Shown here in pieces: positions 1 to 9,961 of a stretch of DNA of 64,000 nt. The position numbers and the translations under genes are program-made. The stretch is taken from assembly GCF_011764485.1 (NCBI RefSeq), contig NZ_AP022848.1, positions 400,001-464,000 of the forward strand. The letters are read 5' to 3'. This DNA is from Bosea sp. ANAM02. GTDB taxonomy: Bacteria; Pseudomonadota; Alphaproteobacteria; Rhizobiales; Beijerinckiaceae. Each line of letters opens with the position of its first letter. Position 1 is the first letter of the stretch. The notes below the pieces were generated by a model. That model searched no databases, had not been told where the DNA came from, and saw only the letters and a list, made by a program, of their open reading frames with translations.

Positions 1-123
1 CGAGATTTGGGTGATCGCGAAGACGAAGACCAGGTCGAAGAACAGCTCGACATAGCTGACCCGCGCATGCTGGTGTTCGACGCGCTCCCTGAGCAGCGCG
101 CCGGGTTTGTGAGCTTTGGCCAT
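1..123 (-). CDS. LtrA-family (low temperature requirement protein A) membrane protein, N-terminal fragment
   Basis: Only the first 41 codons are inside the window, and the frame stays open through base 1. After a short basic start (MAKAHKPG), residues 21-41 carry the run [19 protein letters not shown], which is the hallmark opening of the LtrA family: an Arg-Val segment leading into a first membrane helix with FFDLVFV. LtrA proteins are multi-pass inner-membrane proteins of poorly defined function. The ATG at 121-123 is the first start in this frame that gives the family N-terminus. It lies 73 bases downstream of the purH stop on the same strand, so it could be the distal gene of that unit. 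The family call rests on one strong motif because the rest is cut off by the window edge. Confidence 0.75.
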   Translation of the reverse strand, partial: MAKAHKPGALLRERVEHQHARVSYVELFFDLVFVFAITQIS

Positions 124-195
124 GCAGACCCCTATCCCCGCCGGCGCTTTCGCGCGCGGCCCTTCAGCAAGGGTGTCCTGCGGCCCGTGCCGCCG

Positions 196-1788
196 TCAAT
201 GGCGGAAGTGGCGGTGCCCGGTGAAGACCATGGCGAGGCCGGCTTCGTCGGCGGCCTTGATGACCTCGTCGTCGCGCATCGAGCCGCCGGGCTGGATAAC
301 GGCCGTCGCACCGGCTTCCGCCGCCGCGAGCAGGCCGTCGGCGAAGGGGAAGAAGGCGTCCGACGCTACGACCGAGCCCTTGGCGAGGCTTTCCGCACTG
401 CCTGCCGCCTTCGCGGCCTCGGCGGCCTTCCAGGCGGCGATGCGCGAGGAATCGACGCGGCTCATCTGGCCGGCGCCGATGCCGACGGTGGCGAGGTCCC
501 TGGCATAGACGATCGCGTTCGACTTGACGTGCTTGGCGACGCGGAAGGCGAAGCGCAGGTCGGCAAGCTCGCGCTCGCTCGGCTGGCGCTTCGTCACGAC
601 CTTGAGCTCCATGTCGTCGACGACGGCATTGTCGCGCGACTGGGCGAGGAAGCCGCCGGAGACGGTGCGCAGCGACAGGCCGGGCGCCCGGACATCCGGC
701 AGGCCGCCGGTCAACAGCAGGCGCAGGTTCTTCTTGGCGGCGATCATGGCGATCGCCTCCTCGTCGGCGTCGGGCGCGATGATCACCTCGGTGAAGATCT
801 CGACGATCTTCTTCGCGGCAGCCGCATCGAGCTTGCGGTTCAGCGCGACGATGCCGCCGAAGGCCGAGACCGGGTCGCAGGCGAGCGCGCGCTCATAGGC
901 TTCGAGCAGCGAGCCGCCGGCGGCGACGCCGCAAGGGTTGGCATGTTTGACGATGACGCAGGCGGCCGAGGCCTCCGGAGCGAACTCGGCGACGCATTCG
1001 AAGGCGGCGTCAGTGTCGTTGATATTGTTGTAGGAGAGCTGCTTGCCCTGGACCTGACGGGCGGTCGAGACGCCCGGGCGGTTCTCCGGCGTGCGGTAGA
1101 ACGCGGCCCATTGATGCGGGTTCTCGCCATAGCGCATCGTCTCGGCGAGCGCGCCGCCGAGCGCGCGGAAATGCGGAGCGGTGTCGCCGAGCTCATTGGC
1201 GAACCAGTTCGAGATCGCCGCGTCGTAAGCCGCGGTGCGGGCATAGGCCTTCTGGGCCAGCTTGCGGCGCAGGGTCAGCGTGGTCGCGCCCTTCTGGGCC
1301 TCGAGATCGGCGAGGACCGAGGGGTAATCGGCCGGCTCGACCACGACGGCGACGTCGTGATGGTTCTTGGCGGCGGCGCGGATCATCGCGGGGCCGCCGA
1401 TATCGATGTTCTCGATGCAGTCGTCATAGCCCTTGCCGGCCGCGACCGTGGCCTCGAACGGGTAGAGGTTCACGACGAGCAGGTCGATCGGCTGGATGCC
1501 GTGGCCGAGCATCGAGGCCTGATGCTCTGGATGCGAGCGGATGGCGAGCAGGCCGCCATGGACCTTCGGATGCAGCGTCTTGACCCGGCCGTCCATCATC
1601 TCGGGGAAGCCGGTGAGGTCGGAGACATCCGAGACCGGCAGGCCGGCCTCGGCGATGGCCTTGGCGGTACCGCCGGTCGAGACCAGCGCGATGCCGAGCT
1701 TGTGGAGGGCGCGCGCGAAGTCGATCAGCCCCGTCTTGTCGGAAACGGAAAGGAGCGCGCGTTCGACGCGGCGGAGCTCGTTCGGCAT
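196..1788 (-). CDS. purH: Bifunctional AICAR formyltransferase / IMP cyclohydrolase
   Basis: PurH catalyses the last two steps of purine synthesis, formylating AICAR with 10-formyl-THF and closing the ring to IMP, in the cytosol. The 530-residue product has the usual family length. It opens with the IMP cyclohydrolase (MGS-like) domain, with SVSDKTGL near residue 14 and STGGTAKAI near residue 37, and continues into the AICAR transformylase half with the catalytic Lys-His in VKHANPCG near residue 280 and a C-terminal GHRHFRH. The frame is open further upstream to 1893, but the ATG at 1788 ([13 protein letters not shown]) matches the family start. The gene is the last of a minus-strand run htpX-rsmB-heparinase-purH, an arrangement I recall from other Rhizobiales. 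Confidence 0.97.
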   Translation of the reverse strand: MPNELRRVERALLSVSDKTGLIDFARALHKLGIALVSTGGTAKAIAEAGLPVSDVSDLTGFPEMMDGRVKTLHPKVHGGLLAIRSHPEHQASMLGHGIQPIDLLVVNLYPFEATVAAGKGYDDCIENIDIGGPAMIRAAAKNHHDVAVVVEPADYPSVLADLEAQKGATTLTLRRKLAQKAYARTAAYDAAISNWFANELGDTAPHFRALGGALAETMRYGENPHQWAAFYRTPENRPGVSTARQVQGKQLSYNNINDTDAAFECVAEFAPEASAACVIVKHANPCGVAAGGSLLEAYERALACDPVSAFGGIVALNRKLDAAAAKKIVEIFTEVIIAPDADEEAIAMIAAKKNLRLLLTGGLPDVRAPGLSLRTVSGGFLAQSRDNAVVDDMELKVVTKRQPSERELADLRFAFRVAKHVKSNAIVYARDLATVGIGAGQMSRVDSSRIAAWKAAEAAKAAGSAESLAKGSVVASDAFFPFADGLLAAAEAGATAVIQPGGSMRDDEVIKAADEAGLAMVFTGHRHFRH

Positions 1789-1889
1789 CGGGATCAGATC
1801 CGGCTTTGATTGCAGGAAGGCAGTTTCGGCAGACGCGCGCGGGCTATCATGCTGCGCTGCAAAAGGCAAAAGCCGACGTCGCAGAACCG

Positions 1890-3671
1890 TCACGCGTCGG
1901 GTGCGGGTTCCCCGGCCTCGCGCTCGGCGATCACGTCGGCAATCGACCTGCCGGCGCGGAGATTGGCGGTGCTGATCCGGCTGAGGCGCCAGGCGACGCG
2001 CGGGTTTGCCACCGCGTCGAAGGCGACGACGAGTTGCTCGGTGCGCCGCCGCCCGTCGGAGGCGGCGAGGAAGATGCTCTCCTCGATCGCGATGGTCAGC
2101 CCGCCGGCCTCGAAGCTCCAGACCTCGCCCGAGGCGAGCGCCAGCAGCGCGCCGCTGCCCTCGCGGACGAGGCTGGCGCGGATATTCGGGTGCAGATGGA
2201 AGCGCAGGGCGGCGGAGAGAGCCGTGCGCGTGCCGGTCAGGGCGACCTCATCCTCGCCCGCCAGCGCCGCGCCGTCGCGAGCCAGCGTCAGGCGGCGGGT
2301 ATGGGTGGCGCCGAGGCCGCGGCGATAGCCGTCATGGCTCGCGACCCATTCGGCGCCCTCCGCGCCGTCCTGCCGGGCGACGCGGACGTCGCGCGGCCCG
2401 GAGACGACGCGCATCTCGCCGAGCACCATGCCGAAATTGGCACTGGAGCGGTCGTCGAGGACGAGCGTCGAGTGCGCGGCGGTGCTGCGGGCGGCGAGCT
2501 TGAGCTCCGGCGGGCCGAAGCGGCTCGAGCCGCAATTGACGATGATCCGCTGCGCGCCGCTGGAGAACTCGAAGGCGAGGCAGCCGGCATGGGCCTCGAC
2601 CGAATAAGCGCCGCGCGGCGGCGCGCCGGCATCGGTGACGACGATGCTGCGCTCGGCCGCGAGGCGACTGTAGCCGGAATAGGCGGCGTGTTCGGTCGGG
2701 CGGCCGCGGGCATCGTCATAGGCCGCGAGCGTCGCCATCAGGTCGGGCGGGGTCGTGCCCATGCCGTTGAACAAAGCGAGCGCGCCGTCGCCATGCCGGA
2801 ACAGGCGCAAATGCGGCATCATCCGCTCGATCGCGGTCAGCATGCCGCGCGGCGGTTCGAGCCCGCGGGCGGCGAAGGTCTCGCGCAGGGGCAGGAGGTC
2901 GAGCAGGAACTCGATCAGCAGGCGCGGATTGCGCGAGAGATGGCCGCCATCGGGCAGGATCTGCTCGTCGAGCTCCTCCGAAAGCAGGGTCTCGATCCGG
3001 CGGCGGCGACTGTCCTGCCCGTCCAGGCAGATTGCGGCGAAGGCGAGGGCGATCAGGCCGTTCAACCGGTCGGCACCTTCGACGGCACCGGCCAGCGCCA
3101 GGCTGACCCGATCGGTCAGGCGCGAGATATGGCGCAGATAGCGGTCGTAGAAGACATGGTCGGCGCCTTCCAGCAGCAAGGGCGAATGCGACAGGAAGGA
3201 GATCAGCCGGCGCGCCGCGACGGCCGGGCGGCGGGCGATGTCGTGCCGGTCGCGACGCCGGGCGATGAAATCCTCGACAAGGCTGCGAGCATTAGCGCGG
3301 GCGATGGCCGTGTCGGCGGCTCGCATATGTCGCAGCCAGCCGAAACCGTAGAGCGCCTCGGCCCAGGCATCGCTCGGCGGACTCGCGTCGAAGGGCGAGT
3401 CGCCGTGACTGCGCAGCATCCGCCCGGCGAAGGCATAATAGCCTGCATAGAAATCGCCTGCGGTCGTCGGATCGGCCGTGCGCAGGTCATGCGGGGCGAA
3501 GAGCAGGCGCGTCGCGCTGCTGCGGCCGAAGGGCCAGAGCCTGCGGGTCGCGCCGACGAGCTGGCCACGGGTCCGCCGCGCCGCCCGTCCGATCGCGGCC
3601 TGGGCCAACCCCCGTCGCTCACCCCACCCGCTCAAATCCCCCGAAAGCTCCGTCGCCGAGCGCGGCGGCAT
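1890..3671 (-). CDS. Heparinase II/III-family protein
   Basis: The 593-aa protein has an all-alpha N-terminal toroid-like half up to about residue 320, followed by a C-terminal beta-rich heparinase II/III-like half. The second half begins around AAYSGYSRL and contains a [12 protein letters not shown] segment followed by an [12 protein letters not shown] segment, both typical of this family. Family members are polysaccharide lyases or relatives, and their role in Rhizobiales, where the gene commonly sits between rsmB and purH, is not settled. I see no obvious signal peptide: the N-terminus is rich in Arg and Gly, so cytosolic location or a missed start is possible. It begins 21 bases after the rsmB stop and ends 101 bases before purH, consistent with one operon. 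Confidence 0.85.
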   Translation of the reverse strand: MPPRSATELSGDLSGWGERRGLAQAAIGRAARRTRGQLVGATRRLWPFGRSSATRLLFAPHDLRTADPTTAGDFYAGYYAFAGRMLRSHGDSPFDASPPSDAWAEALYGFGWLRHMRAADTAIARANARSLVEDFIARRRDRHDIARRPAVAARRLISFLSHSPLLLEGADHVFYDRYLRHISRLTDRVSLALAGAVEGADRLNGLIALAFAAICLDGQDSRRRRIETLLSEELDEQILPDGGHLSRNPRLLIEFLLDLLPLRETFAARGLEPPRGMLTAIERMMPHLRLFRHGDGALALFNGMGTTPPDLMATLAAYDDARGRPTEHAAYSGYSRLAAERSIVVTDAGAPPRGAYSVEAHAGCLAFEFSSGAQRIIVNCGSSRFGPPELKLAARSTAAHSTLVLDDRSSANFGMVLGEMRVVSGPRDVRVARQDGAEGAEWVASHDGYRRGLGATHTRRLTLARDGAALAGEDEVALTGTRTALSAALRFHLHPNIRASLVREGSGALLALASGEVWSFEAGGLTIAIEESIFLAASDGRRRTEQLVVAFDAVANPRVAWRLSRISTANLRAGRSIADVIAEREAGEPAPDA

Positions 3672-3692
3672 GCCGCGCGAATCCCGGCTCCG

Positions 3693-5057
3693 TCATAGCC
3701 TGATCAGGCGGGTTGCGTAAAATCCCGCCCATCCCGACAGGCGCGGGGTTTCGCCCTGCAACTGGTGCGGCAAGGTGCGGATATCGCCGTTCGCATCGAT
3801 AGCATCGGTCAAACCGCCGATTTCCTCGGGGCGGACGGGTTCGCGATGAAACTGGGGATTGCGCGCGAGAAAGGCGGCGGTCTGCTCCTCGCCTTCCTGC
3901 GGTTCGAGCGAGCAGGTGCAGTAGACGAGCCGCCCACCGGGCTTGGTCAGCGCGGCGGCGGCATCGAACAGGCGCGCCTGCAGGGCGGCGAGACGGTCGC
4001 GATCCTCGGGCAGCTTGGTCCAGGCGACGTCCGGATGGCGGCGGATCGTGCCGGTCGCGCTGCAGGGGGCGTCGAGCAGAACCGCGTCGAAGGCGTCCGC
4101 CTTCCAGGTCGCGGCATCGGCGGTGACGACCTCGGCGGAGAGGCCGAGCCGGGCGAGATTGGCCTTGAGGCGGCGCAGGCGCGGCCCAGAGCGGTCGAGG
4201 GCGGTGACATCGGCGCCGGCAGCCGCGATCTGGGCGGTCTTGCCGCCGGGCGCGGCGCAGAGATCGGCGATGCGCTCGCCGGGCTTCGGGGCAAGGAGCT
4301 TGACCGGCAGGGCGGCGGCGGCATCCTGCACCCACCAATCGCCCTCGTCGAAGCCGGGCAGGCCGGCGATGGCCTGGCGCTCGCGCAGGCGTACCGAGCC
4401 GATCGGGAGGGCGATGCCGTCGAGCTTTTCGGCCCAGCCGGCGGCGTCCGCCTTGACTGAGAGGTCGAGCGGCGGCTCCTCACGGTGGCTCTGTGCGATC
4501 GCGGCGGCGGTGTCCTCGCCATAGGCGGTGCACCAGCTCTCCACCAACCAGTCGGGCGTGTCGCCGAAGACCTCCGCCTGCGCTTCCGCGAGCACGGCGT
4601 CGCGCTCGCGGGCGAGGCGGCGCAGCACGGCATTGCCGAGCGCGGCATAGCGGGCCGAGCGCGGGTCCTCGTGCAAGTGCCGGATGGCGATATCGACGGC
4701 GGCATGGTCGGGCACGTCGAGGAAGAGAATCTGGGCGGCTGCGGCCGTCATGATCGGCTCGAACGGGCCGGACTTGCGCGGGCTGCCCCGGTCGAGCCGC
4801 GCATCGATCGCCTGCTGGATCGTGCCGAGGCGGCGGAAGGCGGTGACGGCAATGGCGCGCGCGAGACCGGCATCGGCCGCATCGAGCCCGGATTCCGGCA
4901 GCATGCGCTCAAGGGTCTCGTCGAGCGCGACGCGGGCGCGCAGCACTTCGTCGATGACGGCGGCCGCGAGCCGGCGGGCCGGCAGGCCCGGGGCGTCGTC
5001 GAGCCTGGGCTCCGTTTCCGGCTGGTCCGGGCGGCGCGAGGAAGATCGAGCGGCCAT
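3693..5057 (-). CDS. rsmB: 16S rRNA (cytosine-C5) methyltransferase, RsmB/Sun family
   Basis: This SAM-dependent enzyme methylates C967-type cytosine in 16S rRNA. The N-terminal NusB-like RNA-binding domain spans about residues 25-150 (ARRLAAAVIDEVL). The Rossmann methyltransferase domain follows, with the SAM motif DLCAAPGGKTAQIA, the motif-IV catalytic segment LLDAPCSATGTIRRHPD and the second Cys in LVYCTCSLEPQE. The start is set at the ATG at 5057 (MAARSSSRRPDQ), giving 454 aa. The frame is open to 5138, but that stretch lies inside htpX. One base separates this ATG from the htpX stop, so the two genes are probably translationally coupled. Confidence 0.93.
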   Translation of the reverse strand: MAARSSSRRPDQPETEPRLDDAPGLPARRLAAAVIDEVLRARVALDETLERMLPESGLDAADAGLARAIAVTAFRRLGTIQQAIDARLDRGSPRKSGPFEPIMTAAAAQILFLDVPDHAAVDIAIRHLHEDPRSARYAALGNAVLRRLARERDAVLAEAQAEVFGDTPDWLVESWCTAYGEDTAAAIAQSHREEPPLDLSVKADAAGWAEKLDGIALPIGSVRLRERQAIAGLPGFDEGDWWVQDAAAALPVKLLAPKPGERIADLCAAPGGKTAQIAAAGADVTALDRSGPRLRRLKANLARLGLSAEVVTADAATWKADAFDAVLLDAPCSATGTIRRHPDVAWTKLPEDRDRLAALQARLFDAAAALTKPGGRLVYCTCSLEPQEGEEQTAAFLARNPQFHREPVRPEEIGGLTDAIDANGDIRTLPHQLQGETPRLSGWAGFYATRLIRL

Positions 5058-5058
5058 C

Positions 5059-5988
5059 TCAGCCCCACGGGCCCGGCTGGCGCGGCGCGTTACCCCACGG
5101 GCTGTCGCCCGCCTGCGCCGTGAAGCCCGCGCCGGCATGGTTGCGGCCGATGCCCATCGCGCGCGCCTGATCCATCAGGGCGGCGATGCGATTGCCGGTG
5201 TCGGGGTGAGTCGAGAACAGATTATCCATGCCGCCGCCGGTGAGGGGATTGATGATGAACATGTGCGCCGTAGCAGGCTTGGCCTCGGCTGTCTCGTTGG
5301 GGATGTGCTGGACGCCGGCCGCGATCTTGGCGAGCGCGTCGGCCAGCCAGACCGGATTGCCGCAGATTTCGCCGCCGAGCTTGTCGGCCTCGTATTCGCG
5401 CGAGCGCGAGATCGCCATCTGGATCAGGGCGGCGGCCATCGGCGCGAGGATCGAGAGCAGGATCTGGACGATGAAGTTGGGGCGGTTGTCGCGCGAGCCG
5501 AAGAACATGCCGAAGGTGACGAGCGAGGAGATCGCACCGGCGAAGGTCGCGGTGATCGTCATCGTCAGCGTATCGTGATTCTTGATATGCGCGAGTTCGT
5601 GCGCCATCACGCCGGCCAGTTCCTCATAGGTCAGCGTGCGCAGGATGCCGGTCGTCGCCGCGACCGCCGCGTTCTCAGGGTTGCGGCCGGTGGCGAAGGC
5701 ATTGGGCTGGTCCTCGTGGATCAGGTAGACGCGCGGCATCGGCATGTTCGCGCGGGCCGCCAGGTCACGCACCATGCCGTAGAGCTCGGGCGCGCTGCGC
5801 TCATCGACCTCCTGGGCGTTCTGGGCGGCCAGCGCCAGCCGGTCGGAATTCCAGTAGCTGAAGAGATTGGTCACAGCGGCGAAGCCGAGCGCCATCAGCA
5901 TGCCGCCCCCGCCGCCGAGCAGATAGCCGACCGCGCCGAACAGCGCCGTCAGGCCTGCCATCAATAGGCCGGTGCGAACGTAGTTCAT
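5059..5988 (-). CDS. htpX: Membrane zinc metalloprotease HtpX
   Basis: HtpX is an inner-membrane M48-family protease that helps degrade misfolded membrane proteins. The 309-aa product shows two N-terminal membrane segments (residues 6-45), the zinc-binding HELAH motif at 130-134 inside [15 protein letters not shown], two more hydrophobic segments around residues 145-200, and the downstream Glu zinc ligand in [11 protein letters not shown] purine-rich AAGGGG precedes the ATG by about 7 bases. The C-terminus carries a Gly/Pro-rich tail. It is the first gene of the minus-strand run that continues with rsmB, and it diverges from the DUF1674 gene across a 116-base gap. Confidence 0.96.
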   Translation of the reverse strand: MNYVRTGLLMAGLTALFGAVGYLLGGGGGMLMALGFAAVTNLFSYWNSDRLALAAQNAQEVDERSAPELYGMVRDLAARANMPMPRVYLIHEDQPNAFATGRNPENAAVAATTGILRTLTYEELAGVMAHELAHIKNHDTLTMTITATFAGAISSLVTFGMFFGSRDNRPNFIVQILLSILAPMAAALIQMAISRSREYEADKLGGEICGNPVWLADALAKIAAGVQHIPNETAEAKPATAHMFIINPLTGGGMDNLFSTHPDTGNRIAALMDQARAMGIGRNHAGAGFTAQAGDSPWGNAPRQPGPWG

Positions 5989-6104
5989 CGAAACCCCTTC
6001 TCAAGCGCGTGTTGGCGCAGGCCCTCGCATCCGCGAGCATCGTGCCCTATGTGGTGAGGGCCATCCCGATCCTGCAAGAGAATCCTGCAAGGAAACGCGC
6101 CGAC

Positions 6105-6329
6105 ATGCCCGAGAAGACCGATCAGGACAGGCCAGCGGAAGCCCCTCCCGAGGCCGGGGTTCTGTCTCCCGCCGCGCAGCGTGCGCTGGCGGAAGCGGCG
6201 GCGCGCCGCGCCGCGATCGATGCCCATGCCGCCGAGGTCGCGAAGCAGCGCGAGGTCAACGGGCGCGGCGGGCTGGAGCCGGTGCGCTACGACGACTGGG
6301 AAGTGAAGGGCATAGCCAGCGACTTCTGA
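6105..6329 (+). CDS. DUF1674 protein, SdhAF4/Sdh8-like succinate dehydrogenase assembly factor
   Basis: The 74-aa protein ends in GLEPVRYDDWEVKGIASDF, the conserved C-terminal block of DUF1674 (PF07896), the family of the mitochondrial succinate dehydrogenase assembly factor 4. That factor binds flavinylated SdhA and promotes its assembly with SdhB. The middle is an Ala/Arg-rich probable helix. The ATG at 6105 is preferred over upstream starts because an AAGGAAA sequence precedes it and because family members begin close to this point. The sdhCDAB operon lies 15 kb away in the same window. The assembly role is inferred from family membership and not visible directly. Confidence 0.85.
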   Translation: MPEKTDQDRPAEAPPEAGVLSPAAQRALAEAAARRAAIDAHAAEVAKQREVNGRGGLEPVRYDDWEVKGIASDF

Positions 6330-6405
6330 GACGCTTGGCTCTCCGAAACATTGCCAATTGGCGGCCCAGCCTCCAAACAGCAGCCAGTTAGCAGCGGATT
6401 TCTCC

Positions 6406-7710
6406 ATGAACAGCAACGACAAGCGCCTCGCGGCCCTACGCCGCCTTCTTGCCGAGGCGCATGAGAAGCTCGGCCTGAAGCTTGGCTTCCGGCTGTGGGA
6501 CGGCAGTATGGTCCCTGCCTCCTGGCCGCAGGACGGGCTCGCCATCACCATCGCCGATGCCGGGGTGATGGCGGCGCTGATCCGCAAGCCGAAGCTCGAC
6601 ACGCTGCTCAACCTGCATGTCGCCGACCGCATCGCGATCGTGAATGGCTCGATCTTCGATCTCGCCGCTGCGCGTCCGGAAGGCAAGGTCGGCAAGCTCG
6701 CGCGCAACATCCCGAAGAGCGCCGTCTTCGACGTCGTCAGGCGCTTCCTGTTCGCGCCCGGCACGGCCGAGGCCGCCGTCAGCCATCGCAAGGGCGACGA
6801 GATCGCACGCGACGGCGCGCCGGCCACCAACAAGGCCAATATCGCCTATCATTACGACGTCTCGAACGATTTCTACCGGCTCTTCCTCGACGAGGAGATG
6901 GTCTATACCTGCGCCTATTTCACCGAGGATCACGGCGATCTCGAACGGGCCCAGCGCGACAAGCTCGACATGATCTGCCGGAAGCTGCGCCTGCAGCCGG
7001 GCGACCGCTTCCTCGATATCGGCTGCGGCTGGGGCGCGCTGGTCTGCCACGCCGCCCGCTATTACGGCGTCGAGGCGCATGGCGTGACGCTGGCCGAGGA
7101 GCAGCTCGCCTTGGCGCGCGAGAAGGTCGAGAGGCTCGGGCTTCAGGGCAAGGTCACGCTCCATCTCAAGGATTTCACGCAGATGGAAGGGGAGTTCGAC
7201 AAGATCTCCTCGATCGGCATGTTCGAGCATGTCGGCATCCGCAACCATCCCGCCTATTTCCAGGCGGTGAACCGGCTGCTCAGGCCGCGCGGGGTCTATC
7301 TACATCACTGCATCTCGCGCCGCGCCAAGAAGACCGAGAAGGCCTTCAACAAGATGCCCGCCGAATATCGCGCGCTGGTGCGCTACATCTTCCCGGGCGG
7401 CGAGCTCGACCATTTGGGCATGTCGATCGCCAATCTCGAGCGCCACGGCTTCGAGGTGCATGATGTCGAGGGCTGGCGCGAGCACTACCAGCGCACGACA
7501 CGCCTGTGGTGGGAACGGCTCGAGGCCAACAAGGAAAAGGCGGGGGCCGAGATCGGGCCGGAGCGCACGCGGATGTGGCTGCTTTATCTGGCGGGCTGCT
7601 CGCTCGCCTTCGAGCGCGGCGGGGCGCTGGTGAACCAGACGCTGGTCTCGAAGCGGCGCAAGGGCACATCCGGCCTGCCGCTGACGCGCGCAGACCTCTA
7701 TAGCGCCTGA
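6406..7710 (+). CDS. cfa: Cyclopropane-fatty-acyl-phospholipid synthase
   Basis: The enzyme transfers a methylene group from S-adenosylmethionine to cis double bonds of membrane phospholipid acyl chains. The 434-aa product has an N-terminal domain of about 130 residues followed by the CFA methyltransferase fold. Visible landmarks are IAYHYDVSNDFYRLFLD, MVYTCAYF, the SAM-binding DIGCGWGAL near residue 204, and SIGMFEHVG. The ATG at 6406 was chosen; a TTG at 6358 would add 16 residues. It ends convergently with the DUF2853 gene, and a GGCCGG/CCGGCC hairpin at about 7738-7758 lies between them. Confidence 0.93.
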   Translation: MNSNDKRLAALRRLLAEAHEKLGLKLGFRLWDGSMVPASWPQDGLAITIADAGVMAALIRKPKLDTLLNLHVADRIAIVNGSIFDLAAARPEGKVGKLARNIPKSAVFDVVRRFLFAPGTAEAAVSHRKGDEIARDGAPATNKANIAYHYDVSNDFYRLFLDEEMVYTCAYFTEDHGDLERAQRDKLDMICRKLRLQPGDRFLDIGCGWGALVCHAARYYGVEAHGVTLAEEQLALAREKVERLGLQGKVTLHLKDFTQMEGEFDKISSIGMFEHVGIRNHPAYFQAVNRLLRPRGVYLHHCISRRAKKTEKAFNKMPAEYRALVRYIFPGGELDHLGMSIANLERHGFEVHDVEGWREHYQRTTRLWWERLEANKEKAGAEIGPERTRMWLLYLAGCSLAFERGGALVNQTLVSKRRKGTSGLPLTRADLYSA

Positions 7711-7800
7711 GAAAATTGCGCGCCTGGACGGGATCATGGCCGGTTTGCCGCCGGCCTCCCGTCTCGGGGAAGTCGCCCGGCGGAACGCCGGGTCGAGGCG

Positions 7801-8118
7801 TTACTTCTTGACGAAGAGGTCGAGCTTTCCGTGATGCTCGGCCAACAGATAGTAGAAGGTCAGGCGGGACTTGGTCTTGTCGGCCTTCATATGCTCGCAG
7901 ATCGCCTTGACGGAGCCGTCGAGATCGCCGGATTTCAGGCCGAGCTTCTTCTTCAGGAAGTTTTCGCGAACGCGATCGAGTTCGGCCGGGTCCGAGCAGG
8001 CGACGTAGCGGGTGTCGGGTTTGCTCATCACAAGCGCGTAGGATTTCGACATGCCGGCAAAGGCCGCTTCGTTGAGCGGCTTCTTGGCGAACTTCTTCAC
8101 GTCGGCAAGATGATCCAT
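7801..8118 (-). CDS. DUF2853-family small protein
   Basis: The 105-aa protein matches the pattern I recall for DUF2853 (PF11015): an opening helix (DHLADVKKFAKK), then CSDPAELDRVRENFLKKKLGL, and a C-terminal EHMKADKTKSRLTFYYLLAEHHGKLDLF. It is small, Lys-rich and probably cytosolic; no biochemical function is known to me. The ATG at 8118 is preceded by a good AGGAAGGGG ribosome-binding site about 7 bases upstream, so the 9-residue longer frame starting at 8145 is rejected. It is transcribed convergently with cfa. Confidence 0.85.
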   Translation of the reverse strand: MDHLADVKKFAKKPLNEAAFAGMSKSYALVMSKPDTRYVACSDPAELDRVRENFLKKKLGLKSGDLDGSVKAICEHMKADKTKSRLTFYYLLAEHHGKLDLFVKK

Positions 8119-8358
8119 CGGGTAGCCCCTTCCTGACCCGCACAAGCGTACGGGTGGTTACGTGTCGCGGAGGGAGGTTAACGCGGTTCTTCACGGTGGG
8201 CGAGAGGGCAAAACAGGCGATTTCCGGATTTTGGAACCGCTTGGCCCAATCTTTGGTCGAAGGCCGGAATGCGCGGCGGGGATGACGGGGCCGACGCCAA
8301 CATGGGTTGAGCAAAGCCCGGCGTGGTGCTGCGATGCAGCATCTCCCGGAGCACGATG

Positions 8359-9306
8359 ATGAAGCCGACGATCCTGATGATTCCGCGTCTCGCCGATGAT
8401 GCGATCGCAAGCCTGAAGCAAAGCTACACGGTGATCGGGCCGGTCGAGGGTGGCGATGCGGCAAATATCCCGCCCGAAGCGCGCGAAGCCCGCGCGCTGG
8501 TGACGTATGGCGGGCTCCGGACCGATGTCGAGCTGATGGCCGCCTTGCCGAAGCTCGAATTGATCGCGTGCTATGGCACGGGCGTAGAGGGGGTCGACGC
8601 TGCGGCCGCCAAGGCGCGTGGCATCAAGCTCTGCAATGCTGCCGATGCCAATGCCCGCAGCGTCGCCGAATTCGCGGTCGGCCTGATGCTTTGCTGCATG
8701 CGCGGGATCGGACGAGGCGATCGCTTCGTCCGGGATGGTCTCTGGAACCGCCGGGGCATCGAGCCGGTCGCCAATACGCCGGATCTGGCCGGGCGGAAGA
8801 TCGGCATCTACGGGCTCGGCGCCATCGGCAGCAAGATCGCGAGCCGTGCGGCTGCCTTCGAGATGGATGTCGGCTATCACAGCCGCACGCCCAAGCCCGA
8901 TCTGCCCTACCAGTTCCATGACAGCCTGCTCGGCCTTGCCGGATGGGCCGACGTGCTCATGGTCGCGGTCCGGGCCAGCGCCGAGACGCGCCACGCCGTC
9001 GACGATGCTGTGCTGAATGCGCTCGGGCCGGAGGGCTATGTCGTGAATATCTCGCGCGGTCTCGTCATCGACGAGGATGCGCTCTGCGATGCCCTCGAAC
9101 AGAAGCGCATCGGTGGAGCTGCGCTGGACGTCTTCGCGGCCGAGCCGCATGTGCCGGAGCGCTTGCGCAAGCTCGACAATGTCGTGCTGACGCCGCATAT
9201 CGCCGCGAGCTCGCAGGACGCCAAGAAGGCCCAATTGCGGACGCTCCTCGGCAATCTCGAAGCCTTCTTCGCGGGCCGGCCCATGCCGGCGGGCGTGCCG
9301 CTCTAG
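8359..9306 (+). CDS. D-isomer-specific 2-hydroxyacid dehydrogenase (glyoxylate/hydroxypyruvate reductase-like)
   Basis: This is an NAD(P)H-dependent reductase of 2-oxo acids. The 315-aa product shows the split catalytic domain (YGGLRTDVELMAALP, then ACYGTGVEGVD), the Rossmann dinucleotide motif GIYGLGAIGSKIA near residue 150, the catalytic Arg in VNISRGLVIDEDAL, Glu in LDVFAAEPHVP and His in LTPHIAASS. Adjacent ATGs occur at 8356 and 8359, and GGAG at 8348-8351 is better spaced for 8359. Hydroxypyruvate or glyoxylate is the probable substrate by family resemblance, but the sequence does not fix it. Confidence 0.9.
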   Translation: MKPTILMIPRLADDAIASLKQSYTVIGPVEGGDAANIPPEAREARALVTYGGLRTDVELMAALPKLELIACYGTGVEGVDAAAAKARGIKLCNAADANARSVAEFAVGLMLCCMRGIGRGDRFVRDGLWNRRGIEPVANTPDLAGRKIGIYGLGAIGSKIASRAAAFEMDVGYHSRTPKPDLPYQFHDSLLGLAGWADVLMVAVRASAETRHAVDDAVLNALGPEGYVVNISRGLVIDEDALCDALEQKRIGGAALDVFAAEPHVPERLRKLDNVVLTPHIAASSQDAKKAQLRTLLGNLEAFFAGRPMPAGVPL

Positions 9307-9318
9307 GTTTTTCTCAAC

Positions 9319-9362
9319 GCATTTTCTTTACGCGAACCGGCGTCCGCTTCGCTCGAAAATGC
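9319..9362. repeat. GCATTTTC...GAAAATGC intergenic hairpin repeat
   Basis: An inverted repeat with 8-base arms, GCATTTTC at 9319-9326 and GAAAATGC at 9355-9362, encloses ACGCGAACCGGCGTCCGCTTCG-type sequence. I recall very similar units (AACGCATTTTCTTTACGCG...) scattered through Bradyrhizobiaceae and Bosea genomes. It lies between two convergent genes and may also act as a bidirectional terminator, but no T-tract follows. Confidence 0.6.
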
Positions 9363-9371
9363 TCTGACGCT

Positions 9372-9881
9372 TCAGGGCAGGACGACGACCGGCGTGCCCA
9401 TCCGGACGCGGGCGTAGAGGTCGATCACGTCCTGGTTGTGCATGCGGAAGCAGCCATAGGAAGCGGCGGTGCCGATGGTGTTCGGCATGTTGGTGCCGTG
9501 AATGGCGTATTGCCCGGTCGGCCCGAGCCCGATGACGCGCGCGCCCATCGGGTTGCGGGGCGAGCCGCCGGGGATGACGTCGGGCAGGCGGGGGTTGTCG
9601 CGCCTGACCTCGGCCGGAGGGCTCCAGGCCGGATCGACCTGCAATTCCTCGACATATTTGACCCCGCGCCACTGCTTGCCGGCCTTGCCGACGGCGATCG
9701 TGTAGCGGATCGCCTCGCCGGGCGCGGTGACGAAATAGAGCCTCCGCTCGCCGGTGCGGATCACGATGGTGCCGGGGTCGAAGCGCCCGTCGCGCATGCC
9801 GACGATCTCTCGCGCCTGTGCCGGTAGCGCGGTAGCGATGGTCGTCAGGGCGAGGGTGGCAAGGGCGACATGTCTGAGCAT
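9372..9881 (-). CDS. Periplasmic L,D-transpeptidase (YkuD domain)
   Basis: L,D-transpeptidases form 3-3 peptidoglycan cross-links or attach proteins to the wall. The 169-aa protein has a Sec signal peptide (hydrophobic residues 5-19, cleavage after AQA near 23), then a YkuD domain with His128 in YAIHGTN and the catalytic Cys144 in SYGCFRMHN. The usual SHGC is SYGC here, a variant tolerated in alphaproteobacterial members. The protein is short and lacks LysM or other wall-binding domains, so it is a minimal catalytic form. The start ATG is followed directly by the signal peptide. A 17-base inverted repeat sits 80 bases upstream. Confidence 0.92.
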   Translation of the reverse strand: MLRHVALATLALTTIATALPAQAREIVGMRDGRFDPGTIVIRTGERRLYFVTAPGEAIRYTIAVGKAGKQWRGVKYVEELQVDPAWSPPAEVRRDNPRLPDVIPGGSPRNPMGARVIGLGPTGQYAIHGTNMPNTIGTAASYGCFRMHNQDVIDLYARVRMGTPVVVLP

Positions 9882-9961
9882 CGTCGGAACTCCCGCTGGA
9901 AATTGGCGGGAGTTGTCGCGCCGCAGCCGTGAAGCGCGGGTTGAACGATATGGTGAAGCGA

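Noticed and set aside
7..3698. Long plus-strand open frames opposite purH and the heparinase gene
   Set aside because: They are antisense shadows of purH and the heparinase gene with low-complexity Arg/Gly/Ala composition.
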